NCBI GenBank assembly: GCA_050953425.1
Contig: JBMNMQ010000006.1
Coordinates: 186,001 to 250,000 of the forward strand
Direction: 5' to 3'
DNA length: 64,000 nt
Source of the DNA: RUG100 sp050953425
Lineage (GTDB): Bacteria; Bacillota; Clostridia; Peptostreptococcales; Anaerovoracaceae
The notes beneath the pieces are model-generated. The model did no database searches and was not told where the DNA came from. It was given only the letters and a program-made list of their open reading frames with translations. The position numbers and the translations under genes were made by a program. Shown piece by piece: positions 1-7,802 of the stretch. Each line of letters starts with the position of its first letter. The first letter of the stretch is position 1.

Positions 1-2
1 CG

Positions 3-857
3 GCCTTCTTTTTCTGCTTTTCCCCGCAGCATTTCGAATTGATCAATATCCATCAGCAAGTTCAATGCTGCATTGACACGTACCTGAAGGGAATGATTTG
101 ATGCCATGTCTAAATACACATCTGGGAAGGAAAGATCGCAGTTTAAATAGGGCGTCATATCACTAATCGATGTAATCCCCATGGACACCGTGTTGTGTAG
201 ATATCGCTGTGCCAGATCACGCACTTCATCATGAGTGAACGCGAACGCATACCGTGTCGCTAGTGAAATCGCTGTGTCCAGCAGTTCACCAGTTGGTTCA
301 CCGTGCTCGTCGCGAACAATGGTACCTCCCTGCGGAACCGCCGTAGAAGCATCGATATGGCAGGTGCGAAGCGCCCGGCTGTTCAACCATGCGGCGTGAA
401 GTTCCTCATCAAAGAGGATAACCGGTCTGTTTCCAATCGCGCGATCCAACAATTTTCTGGATATTTTTGCACCTTTTGGCCAAGACGGAATGCGAAACCC
501 GAATCCCATCCACCATTCTTCTTCCGATGCCGCAGATGCCGCCTGTTTTGCTGCTATCTTTGCCGTTTCCTCCGGCGAATGAGCATCGTACAGTACAGCG
601 TATTTGTCCATCAGTCCTGCCTGAATTACATGTACATGGCAATCATGCAACCCCGGCACAATCAGACACTCCGGCGGGAAAGATCGGATCTCTGTAGTAT
701 CTCCACAATATTGCTCTATTTCCCCGCCGTTTCCGACAGCCAAAATCTTATTTCCCTTTATTGCAATATATGCATTTTCATGTTCGATCAATCTGCCACT
801 GTAAACAGCACATCCCGTCAGAATCATATCCGCTTTGTCCGATACTGCCCCTCTCAT
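3..857 (-). CDS. YtcJ-type amidohydrolase (amidohydrolase family 3), N-terminal part, cut by window edge
   Basis: Reading the minus strand from ATG at 857 gives 285 codons with no stop to the window edge, so the C-terminus is outside. Residues 68-77 read PGLHDCHVHV. H74 and H76 form the HxH metal pair of the amidohydrolase superfamily, and the WWMGFGF stretch that follows is typical of YtcJ-like proteins. These are metal-dependent hydrolases of uncertain substrate; some deaminate or deacylate nucleobase-like or amide compounds. An AAGGAAG ribosome site lies inside the end of the upstream permease gene, which stops 5 bases before this start, so the two are probably cotranscribed. The pairing with a nucleobase-type permease suggests a heterocyclic or amide substrate (inference). 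Confidence 0.85.
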   Translation of the reverse strand, partial: MRGAVSDKADMILTGCAVYSGRLIEHENAYIAIKGNKILAVGNGGEIEQYCGDTTEIRSFPPECLIVPGLHDCHVHVIQAGLMDKYAVLYDAHSPEETAKIAAKQAASAASEEEWWMGFGFRIPSWPKGAKISRKLLDRAIGNRPVILFDEELHAAWLNSRALRTCHIDASTAVPQGGTIVRDEHGEPTGELLDTAISLATRYAFAFTHDEVRDLAQRYLHNTVSMGITSISDMTPYLNCDLSFPDVYLDMASNHSLQVRVNAALNLLMDIDQFEMLRGKAEKEG

Positions 858-862
858 AACTA

Positions 863-2299
863 TCACGCTTCCTTCTTGACTGCTTTCTCGTATCTTTCTC
901 CATAATCAAATCCGCCGATACCCGCCTTCTGAATTGCTTTGCCATAGATGAAATACACCACGAGTGCAAAAGCACAGGAAGGCAGACTGGCTGAAGTTTT
1001 AGTAAATATGGATGCATACTCCCAAGTTGCCGGATTGAGGATCAAGATATAGATAGTGATCGACATCGCCAAAATGATGATGCCGCCCCAGTTTCCTCCT
1101 CCGAAATATCGCATTTCTGAATCTCTGGAAGTATTATAGAGCGCTCTCAGATTGATATGACCTTTGCGGAAATAATAGTAGTCCAGAATCTGGATCATCG
1201 ACATAGGTCCGAAAATCGCGGAGCTGTAGTTCATCAGCATCTGATAGTTGTTGTACATAAAATCTTGGAAAAATGATAGGATAATAACTGGTATCAGAAA
1301 GCTGATAGTAACAACAATCCACTTGTGATTGGCAAACACTTTATAATTTTTTAATCCCAGGCATGTATTGTAGTAAGCATAAGAGCCGGATGTCAAATTG
1401 GCCAAAATGACAAAGCAGAGGGCAAGAGCACCAAATCCGATGCCGCCCAGCGGAATCATCCATTCTGTCGGATCCGAACTTCCTACAGTATATGCAGAAG
1501 CTGCGGATAGCAAAGCTACCAGTACTGGCATTATGGCTAGTCCTATGATATTGCCCCACAACGTAGAACTCTTCGTCTTATTCAACCTTCCCAATGCGCC
1601 CAGCCCCGGCCACCAGGAAATACCGGCGCCAATATTCAACTCCAAGGCCAGGAGAATGTTAATAGTTTTCCCCGGATAAGGTGTCATTGCCTTGGCATTC
1701 CAGATATCGGCCCAGCTGTTTTTGGAAATCAAAGCCACAGCCATAATGATAATGCAGACGATAAGTCCAGGTACCATGATTCGATTCATTACTTTCAGTG
1801 CTGCGGGACCGATATAAACAATTACCCACATTATTGCAACAGCGATCAGCGTAAACAATGTAACACCCATCGTCGACATCTTATGTCCAACCAGCGCGGT
1901 CATTAGACTATTCGACGAACGCGCACACATAGAGCCTAAAATAATAACCCAGCCGATATTCAGCAGCAGGAAAACAGCAAACACAATTTTCATGCCGATC
2001 TTGCCAAAAAAGACCCCGATAGATGTATATGTATCGATGCCGTATTTATGCGAAATAATCGATACTGCCACTGCTACCAGCATAGTGCCCAAGAGATTTC
2101 CCGCAAGTGCCGTGATAATTGCCATCTTAAAGCTTACAATAGTAGCCAACAGACCGCCTGTCAAAAAGCACCAAGTCGCAATTCCGTATCCGGTATTAGC
2201 GAAAATGGAATCCATCATGCCATACATACGTTCACTTTTCAACAATGGCATGGAACTGAATTTTGCTTCTTTCGTATAATTATCCAAACCTCTCACCAC
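863..2299 (-). CDS. NCS1-family nucleobase (cytosine/purine-type) permease
   Basis: This is a polytopic membrane protein of about 478 residues with some twelve hydrophobic segments. The N-terminal segment with NTGYGIATWCFLTGG and the later LNIGAGISWWPGLGALGR resemble the NCS1 (CodB/purine-cytosine permease) family, which moves nucleobases, allantoin or hydantoins with a cation. The long frame opens at GTG 2299. A TTG at 2287 sits at better distance from a GGTGGTGAGAGG ribosome-site-like stretch, so the true start is uncertain. It begins 3 bases after a small membrane protein gene and ends 5 bases before the amidohydrolase, forming a three-gene operon. Substrate cannot be read from the sequence. 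Confidence 0.8.
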   Translation of the reverse strand: MVRGLDNYTKEAKFSSMPLLKSERMYGMMDSIFANTGYGIATWCFLTGGLLATIVSFKMAIITALAGNLLGTMLVAVAVSIISHKYGIDTYTSIGVFFGKIGMKIVFAVFLLLNIGWVIILGSMCARSSNSLMTALVGHKMSTMGVTLFTLIAVAIMWVIVYIGPAALKVMNRIMVPGLIVCIIIMAVALISKNSWADIWNAKAMTPYPGKTINILLALELNIGAGISWWPGLGALGRLNKTKSSTLWGNIIGLAIMPVLVALLSAASAYTVGSSDPTEWMIPLGGIGFGALALCFVILANLTSGSYAYYNTCLGLKNYKVFANHKWIVVTISFLIPVIILSFFQDFMYNNYQMLMNYSSAIFGPMSMIQILDYYYFRKGHINLRALYNTSRDSEMRYFGGGNWGGIIILAMSITIYILILNPATWEYASIFTKTSASLPSCAFALVVYFIYGKAIQKAGIGGFDYGERYEKAVKKEA

Positions 2300-2302
2300 C
2301 TT

Positions 2303-2545
2303 TTAGATAAAGCAGACAACCGTAAGAATCGCACCTGCAATCGTAACGGCGATTAGCAGAAAACGGCTCAGCGGATGCAGATCCTCATAGCTTTCCTGCT
2401 CCTGTTCTGCAACAGCAACTCGATGAATCAATTCATCCTCTGACTGTTGTTCAAAATCCGTGTTTCCTTCCAGTTCGGCTCTCACTTGAGCCTCATTCCC
2501 GAGTTCCAGCAAGTTAATCACCTCCTTAAATAAGAGCTTCTCCAT
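2303..2545 (-). CDS. Small single-pass membrane protein ahead of the NCS1 permease
   Basis: It has 80 residues: an acidic, Glu/Gln-rich soluble N-terminus of about 60 residues and one C-terminal hydrophobic segment (FLLIAVTIAGAILTVVCF) ending at the last residue. I do not recognise a family. The CACCTCC complement just upstream of its ATG gives a good ribosome site, and its stop is followed within 3 bases by the permease frame, so it is translated with the permease. The tail-anchor layout and position suggest an accessory or stability subunit for the permease (inference). No signal peptide is visible. Confidence 0.6.
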   Translation of the reverse strand: MEKLLFKEVINLLELGNEAQVRAELEGNTDFEQQSEDELIHRVAVAEQEQESYEDLHPLSRFLLIAVTIAGAILTVVCFI

Positions 2546-2605
2546 AAATAAGTACGTTCAGTATACTGTTGTTTTTATCGAATTCACAGAATATTCTTGC
2601 TTAAT

Positions 2606-2687
2606 AACTGACTTTTGTGATAACATTTTTAAAAAAACTGAAAACAATTAATGATCAACAACAATTTTATCGCAACAAAATCAGTTT
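2606..2687. promoter_or_regulatory. Candidate AraC-regulator operator: two inverted arms in the divergent promoter region
   Basis: The 154-bp region between the divergent operon and the AraC-type gene has two arms facing each other. On the minus strand 2623-2606 reads TTATCACAAAAGTCAGTT. On the plus strand 2668-2687 reads TTATCGCAACAAAATCAGTT, the same word with a 2-base insertion. A minus-strand -10-like TATACT lies at 2565-2560. Binding by the neighbouring regulator is inferred from position only. Confidence 0.4.
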
Positions 2688-2699
2688 TCGGAGGATTTC

Positions 2700-4697
2700 A
2701 TGAAACAGATAATACAATATGAGGATGAATTGGCTGTTGCCGTGAAGGTCATGGAAATCAACACTTACCCTATCCACTATCATGAGGATGTGCAGATTAT
2801 TTTTGTATTGGAAGGGGAATTATCATTAAAATTATTTTATGCAAAATACCGCCTTCAACCTGGCAGCATCCATATCATACACGCAGATGATGTTCACTCT
2901 TTAACGCGTATATCCGAGCATAATCTGGTTGTGGTTCTTTCCTTCTGCAGTGAATATTTCCAGAGCGTATTTCCGCACTTTACTTCCACTGTTTTCATAA
3001 CGAATATCGTTGACAATGATACTTTTTCAAAGAGCAATATATTAAAGGATCAGATTTTCGCTATCATCCATGAAAAGTACTTTGCGTCGCCGGGGTACCA
3101 CTCACGAATCAATAATAAGGCCGTCGCACTGATTAATACATTGATGAAAAACTTCCGCGGCTTTGTCATCGATCCTGCTTCCAAAGCTTTCATCCATAAA
3201 ACATCCCATGACTATATGCAGGTAACTCGGATCAGCCGCATTATCCAGTACGTATACGAAAACTACCCCTACAAAATCAATTTATCTCAACTGGCGGAAC
3301 GAGAGCAGATCAGTACGTATTACTTATCGCATATTTTTCGCAAACTGGTGGGAATGAATTTCCGTGATTTCCTCGGGATGATTCGTGTAGAAATGTCAGA
3401 AACCGCAGTCCTGTCCACTCAGCGAAGTATCGCGCAGATCGCACAGGATTCCGGGTTTTCGGATGCCAAATACTTTGTACAGCAATTCTATCATTACCTC
3501 GGCTGCCATCCCAAGGAGTACCGCAATAAATATTCGTCTCAAATTCTGGGTGCACTGCAGCCGGACATTAATCTGTTTCCTCTGACTCATCTGCAGGGCA
3601 TTGCCGAACGACACACTCAATATCCAATTTTCAAGCATCAGGATAATGTCATGCAAACCATCGAAATCTCGTTCACCGATTCCCCGATCGCCAGTATGAA
3701 ACTACCGAATGCTGCACTTCTAACACTGGTCAACATGGCATCTTTTCTGGAAAATCAACAGATAGCTGCCTCAAAATCACCGTCGACTCTTTATCAGGAT
3801 TTATCACCTCATGCAGGGATTCTGAAACTTCTTCAACAATTGACAGACAACCCACAGAATTTTCGCTGGCCAAAGCTGCCGCTGATCGACAGTGCCGATC
3901 GGCAGGACGGCCTGTTCACCATCTGCGGGCTGAAAAAACCGGTTTATTATTTCGTGAAATTGCTAAGCCGGTTGCCTAGTACGGTAACCAATACCGGCAA
4001 TTATTATATCGCTTGTTGTGCGCCGGACGAGCATTGTATCATCGTTTATAACGAAAGCGAAACAGATACCATGACGTGCGGAATCATTGCTCACGATATT
4101 AAGGATAACTATCGGCTGGATGTCTATGAGAAGGCACGACGTCGGCATCCCGGCTCTTCCAGTCGTCATGCGGTGGAGCATATCGAAGTGATTGATCCGG
4201 CAGATATTCCACGGTTTGCAGAATTGCAGGTGATTGCCTCCGTTCAGCCGGAACATCTGGCTGCTGGAGAAATGCATTGGGAGGACAATGCCTATCCGCA
4301 AAGGCTGGGGCCTGAAAGAACACGCTATACCTGGCCGTTCAGAAGGATGCAGCAGGCCGGTGCTGTACTTTGCGGCGGCAGCGACTGCCCCGTTGTGACC
4401 GGAAATCCTTTCTGGGGAATTTATGTCGGTAATACCCGAAAGTATTATGACGGGTTGCCGGAAGAAGGCTGGAATCCGGAAGAGAAACTAAGCGTCCGGG
4501 AATTGATTGATATGTATACGAAACATGCTGCCTACGCTGAAAGCAGAGAACATGAATTAGGTATACTTGAACCGGGCATGCTGGCAGACATTGCCGTACT
4601 GGACCGCAATCTCTTTCAACTCGAAGGCAGCACGGAAATACGTAATACGCAGGTGCTGTTGACTATGGTAAATGGGGAAGTTGCCTACGAAAAATAA
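2700..4697 (+). CDS. AraC-family regulator fused in frame to the C-terminal part of a YtcJ-type amidohydrolase
   Basis: Residues 1-150 form a cupin-like sensor (INTYPIHYHEDVQIIFVLEGE). Residues of about 178-278 are two AraC helix-turn-helix units (INLSQLAEREQISTYYLSHI and IAQIAQDSGFSDAKYFVQQF, ending GCHPKEYR). A ligand-like middle region follows to about 470. From about residue 465 the text changes to an amidohydrolase family 3 tail: AVEHIEVIDPADIPRF, VIASVQPEHL, GGSDCPV, then ELGILEPGMLADIAVLD and a closing beta strand. The metal-binding HxH half of that enzyme is absent, so catalysis is not expected. A GGAGG ribosome site precedes ATG 2700. It is divergent from an operon that itself carries an amidohydrolase of this type. 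It is either a deletion fusion or a working regulator with a borrowed ligand domain. Confidence 0.8.
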   Translation: MKQIIQYEDELAVAVKVMEINTYPIHYHEDVQIIFVLEGELSLKLFYAKYRLQPGSIHIIHADDVHSLTRISEHNLVVVLSFCSEYFQSVFPHFTSTVFITNIVDNDTFSKSNILKDQIFAIIHEKYFASPGYHSRINNKAVALINTLMKNFRGFVIDPASKAFIHKTSHDYMQVTRISRIIQYVYENYPYKINLSQLAEREQISTYYLSHIFRKLVGMNFRDFLGMIRVEMSETAVLSTQRSIAQIAQDSGFSDAKYFVQQFYHYLGCHPKEYRNKYSSQILGALQPDINLFPLTHLQGIAERHTQYPIFKHQDNVMQTIEISFTDSPIASMKLPNAALLTLVNMASFLENQQIAASKSPSTLYQDLSPHAGILKLLQQLTDNPQNFRWPKLPLIDSADRQDGLFTICGLKKPVYYFVKLLSRLPSTVTNTGNYYIACCAPDEHCIIVYNESETDTMTCGIIAHDIKDNYRLDVYEKARRRHPGSSSRHAVEHIEVIDPADIPRFAELQVIASVQPEHLAAGEMHWEDNAYPQRLGPERTRYTWPFRRMQQAGAVLCGGSDCPVVTGNPFWGIYVGNTRKYYDGLPEEGWNPEEKLSVRELIDMYTKHAAYAESREHELGILEPGMLADIAVLDRNLFQLEGSTEIRNTQVLLTMVNGEVAYEK

Positions 4698-5002
4698 TAC
4701 GCTGTGACCAGAAGGTTAAGGTGATATCCCGAATAATAATCGATTATACTGGAGTAACATATCGACCGCAATGATGAAAGGATATCGCTGCTGTGCGGCA
4801 AAACGGGGGATTAAGGGACTCTCTGCCAGTTTCGCGAAGGTTTTCAGGAAGTTGAATGTCCGTGGTTTCGCGAATACTGACGGGAGTCCTTTTATGTCTG
4901 TCGATGTGAATATACTATGCGGCGTGAAGCCGCCAAGGCATCTGCTCCATTTCGTGCATAAAAGCGCCGCTGCGGTGTGAAATTCCCGCCGCTTTCAGGG
5001 TC
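4698..5002. other. Intergenic region without a convincing gene
   Basis: A 69-codon plus-strand frame at 4771-4980 has no ribosome site and no recognisable sequence, so I do not call it. A short inverted repeat (GGCG...CGCC around 4920-4934) lacks a T-tract. Base composition moves here from AT-richer to GC-rich. Confidence 0.4.
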
Positions 5003-5007
5003 AGCTT

Positions 5008-5017
5008 ATGCTATACT
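5008..5017 (+). promoter_or_regulatory. Extended -10 promoter, probably giving a leaderless transcript
   Basis: TATGCTATACT carries an extended -10 (TGC-TATACT, hexamer 5012-5017). The ATG of the next gene is at 5024, six bases after the hexamer, where transcription would normally start. No Shine-Dalgarno-like word precedes the ATG. Confidence 0.5.
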
Positions 5018-5023
5018 GACTGT

Positions 5024-7483
5024 ATGAAAAAAGAACTGGAAACATATCTGCCCAAATTTGAAGACTGCCTGCAGCACGAAGTCTCGTTCTGCACGGCAGC
5101 CTGTCCGCTGGGACTGGATATCGACAAATTTATCAGCCGCCTGGAAGAAGGCCGCTTTAATGCGGCTTACAAGGCCTATCGCGACGCCGCCGGCTTTCCG
5201 TTTATCGCTGCGGCGATCTGCGATGCGCCCTGCCGGTCGGTCTGCCCGCTGGCCGGGGAGAACGGCGGCGCCATCGAGATGAACCGGCTCGAACAGGCGG
5301 CCGTCGCGCACGCCACCCGTCTGGAACCGACGCGCTACAATCTGCCGCCGAAGAAAAAATCCGCTGCCATCATCGGTGCCGGCCTCAGCGGCATGGCCTG
5401 TGCGCTGCGTCTGGCTACAAAAAAATATACGGTCACCATATACGAAAAGAGCGGCCGCATCGGCGGTGCGCTCTGGGAACAGATGAACCCGGCTGTGTTT
5501 GCAGAGGATTTCGAGCGGCAGCTGGCGCACTTGGATTACGATCTCCGCCTCGATACCGAAGTCACCGCGCTCGACGAGATCGCCGCCGGCGTAGACGCTG
5601 TCTATGTTGCGACCGGCGCCGGCGGCACTGATTTCGGGCTGGCAGCTGCCGGCGGCCCCGGCGATCATTCCGGCAGCGATTCCGACCATCATTCCGACGA
5701 CCCGGGCGATGTCCGCATCGGGGAAACCGGCATCTTTTTCGGCGGCGCGCTGCGCGGCCGCGACCCGATTCACGCCCTGGCCGACGGACTCAATATGGCG
5801 ACGGCCATCGACAACTTCACAATGACCGGCCGCATTGAATATCCCCAGCCGCGGCACACCGACGCGGTGCTCGATCCGGCGGCGCTGCGCCCGAGCCGGA
5901 CGATCGTGCCGGCTGCGGAAGTTTACAGCGAAGAAGAAGCGGCCGCCGAAGCAAAGCGCTGTCTGCACTGTCAGTGCAATGCCTGCCAGCTGCACTGCGA
6001 TCTGACCCGCTATCTGCATAAATGGCCGCTGCGTCTGCGCGATGAAATTCAGGCCACGACGACACCGGGCCGTTCCGAGCTGAAGGCGACGCCGGCGATC
6101 CGACTGATCCATACCTGCACGCACTGCGGTCTCTGCCGTGAAACCTGTCCGCAGGATATCGATCTCGACGGACTGATCCAGGCGGCGCGCTTTCGCATGC
6201 ATCAGATCGGCCGCACGCCCTGGGCATTCAACGATTTCTTTCTCCGCGACATGGATTTCAATCACAGCGATGCCGCGTACCTGTGCCGCAAGTCGCCGCA
6301 CGGTGCGGCCCGCATTGCGTTCTTCCCCGGCTGTCAGCTGGCAGCCAGTGCGCCCGAACTGGTGCTCACCGCGTACCGCTGGCTGCTGGAACACGAACCG
6401 GACTGCGGCATCTTTCTCGGCTGCTGCGGCGTGCCAGCGCGCTGGGCCGGCAGCGAAGAGCGGCATCTCGCGGAGCTTTCCCGCATTCACGATGAGTGGG
6501 AACGGCTGGGCCGGCCGATGCTCGTGCTCGCCTGCCCGACCTGCCGCAATCAGCTGCGGGAATATCTGCCGGATATCGAAACCGTCTTTCTCTATGAAAA
6601 AATGGACGAATGGGGCATCGAGGTGCCGTCGGCGGAAACGGTGCGGCAGATGCTGAGCGCGCCGGCGGGGGACGCCGCTGCCTCCGCTGCCGGCGAGGAT
6701 GACTCGGCACTGACGAATGCTTTGACGGCTGCTGTCTTTGACCCCTGCGCCACGCAGGCGGACGAACCGGTGCGGCAGGCAGTGCGTCGTCTCTGCGAAA
6801 AGATGGGCGTGACCTTGCGGCCGCTGCCGCTGCAGGAACGCTGGAGTGCCTGCTGCAGCTACGGCGGGCAGGGCATGATCGCCGATCCCGACTTTACTCG
6901 GCAGGTGCGCCGCCGGCGGATCGGCGAGAGCGATGCCCCCTATATCACCTACTGCATCAACTGCCGCGACGCGTTCGCCGCCGAGGGCAAGACCGGCCCG
7001 CATCTGCTCAATCTGCTCTTCGGCATTCCGCCGCGGCTCGATACCGTCAGCGCCCGGCGCCGCAATCGCATTGGCCTGAAGGAGCGCCTGCTGCGCGAGT
7101 TCTGGCAGGAGAGCCCGGAACCGTCACTCGCCGGGCCGGCGAGTCAGGATCTGTCGGCGGCACCGGAAGTGAAACCCTGCGCGGAGCGCCCGATCCGACT
7201 GGAAATCTCCGACGAGCTGCGGCAGAAGCTCAGCAGCCGATATATCCTCGAAGAGGAAATCACCAATGTGGTGGCTTACTGCGACCGCACCGGGAGGTCG
7301 CTGTACGACACCGAACGCGGGACGTACAGCGGATATCGGAAGATCGGCAGCATGACCTACTGGGCGGAGTATCGGAAGACTGCGGAGGACGATCATTTTA
7401 CGCTCGTCAACGCCTGGTCGCATCGCATGGAAATCGAACTGGAGATGGTCTGGAATGGAAAAAAAGTCGAACATGATCTGTAA
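5024..7483 (+). CDS. FAD-dependent oxidoreductase with Fe-S dicluster and two CCG domains
   Basis: An 819-residue multidomain redox protein. Residues of about 20-85 carry CTAACPLGLD and CDAPCRSVCP, like the Fe-S domain preceding GltD-type oxidoreductases. A FAD Rossmann motif GAGLSG starts near 118. CLHCQCNACQLHC (about 313) and CTHCGLCRETCP (about 365) suit two [4Fe-4S] clusters. Two Cys-rich heterodisulfide-reductase-like modules follow (GCCGVPARW, about 466; ACCSYGGQG, about 609). The NAD(P)-binding part of GltD-like enzymes looks shortened. From memory it fits the pyridine nucleotide-disulfide oxidoreductase/dicluster-binding family found beside DVU_1559-type aldehyde oxidoreductases. It likely passes electrons to or from the molybdo-enzyme (inference). 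The gene overlaps the next one by 29 bases. Confidence 0.8.
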   Translation: MKKELETYLPKFEDCLQHEVSFCTAACPLGLDIDKFISRLEEGRFNAAYKAYRDAAGFPFIAAAICDAPCRSVCPLAGENGGAIEMNRLEQAAVAHATRLEPTRYNLPPKKKSAAIIGAGLSGMACALRLATKKYTVTIYEKSGRIGGALWEQMNPAVFAEDFERQLAHLDYDLRLDTEVTALDEIAAGVDAVYVATGAGGTDFGLAAAGGPGDHSGSDSDHHSDDPGDVRIGETGIFFGGALRGRDPIHALADGLNMATAIDNFTMTGRIEYPQPRHTDAVLDPAALRPSRTIVPAAEVYSEEEAAAEAKRCLHCQCNACQLHCDLTRYLHKWPLRLRDEIQATTTPGRSELKATPAIRLIHTCTHCGLCRETCPQDIDLDGLIQAARFRMHQIGRTPWAFNDFFLRDMDFNHSDAAYLCRKSPHGAARIAFFPGCQLAASAPELVLTAYRWLLEHEPDCGIFLGCCGVPARWAGSEERHLAELSRIHDEWERLGRPMLVLACPTCRNQLREYLPDIETVFLYEKMDEWGIEVPSAETVRQMLSAPAGDAAASAAGEDDSALTNALTAAVFDPCATQADEPVRQAVRRLCEKMGVTLRPLPLQERWSACCSYGGQGMIADPDFTRQVRRRRIGESDAPYITYCINCRDAFAAEGKTGPHLLNLLFGIPPRLDTVSARRRNRIGLKERLLREFWQESPEPSLAGPASQDLSAAPEVKPCAERPIRLEISDELRQKLSSRYILEEEITNVVAYCDRTGRSLYDTERGTYSGYRKIGSMTYWAEYRKTAEDDHFTLVNAWSHRMEIELEMVWNGKKVEHDL

Positions 7484-7649
7484 TCGCTGCCGCTTGCCGC
7501 TGGAAGAGATCGATGTGACATTCCGCTATCTCGGCAAGCAGTTCCGCCATCCGGTGCAGCGCTGTCCGCAGTGCGGGCAGGTGTATATCCCGGAGGATCT
7601 GGCGCTGGGAAGAATGGCTGAAGTCGAGAAGGTGCTGGAGGAAAAATAG
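7455..7649 (+). CDS. Small two-CxxC redox or zinc-ribbon protein (DVU_1557-like)
   Basis: A 64-residue protein with a CNRC pair (residues 9-12) and a CPQC pair about 30 residues later, enough to bind one zinc or iron or to form a thiol pair. The frame starts inside the end of the preceding oxidoreductase gene, so the two are translationally coupled. ATG 7473 is an alternative start. From memory, a small CxxC protein of this kind sits in the same order in the Desulfovibrio locus that NCBI names DVU_1557. Its role, perhaps electron transfer or metal delivery to the aldehyde oxidoreductase, is inferred from context alone. Confidence 0.65.
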   Translation: MEKKSNMICNRCRLPLEEIDVTFRYLGKQFRHPVQRCPQCGQVYIPEDLALGRMAEVEKVLEEK

Positions 7650-7802
7650 CGGGCAGCCGGCGGAAGCGGCGGAAAGCAGGTGAAAGCGGGATGGCCCGGG
7701 AACGCCATGCGGAGGAAGATGGAAATCTCCGCTGGAAACCCTCGTCGGAAACCACGATGGAAAGCGCCGGGGCCGGCGCCGGCGCCCCAAAAGAAAGCGA
7801 AT

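Noticed and set aside
4771..4980. A 69-codon frame between the chimeric regulator and the oxidoreductase
   Set aside because: No ribosome site, no hydrophobic or domain pattern, and no context.
5006..7003. A 665-codon open frame on the minus strand opposite the FAD/Fe-S oxidoreductase
   Set aside because: It mirrors a well-supported gene in GC-rich DNA, is rich in Arg, His and Ala, and shows no motif or ribosome site.
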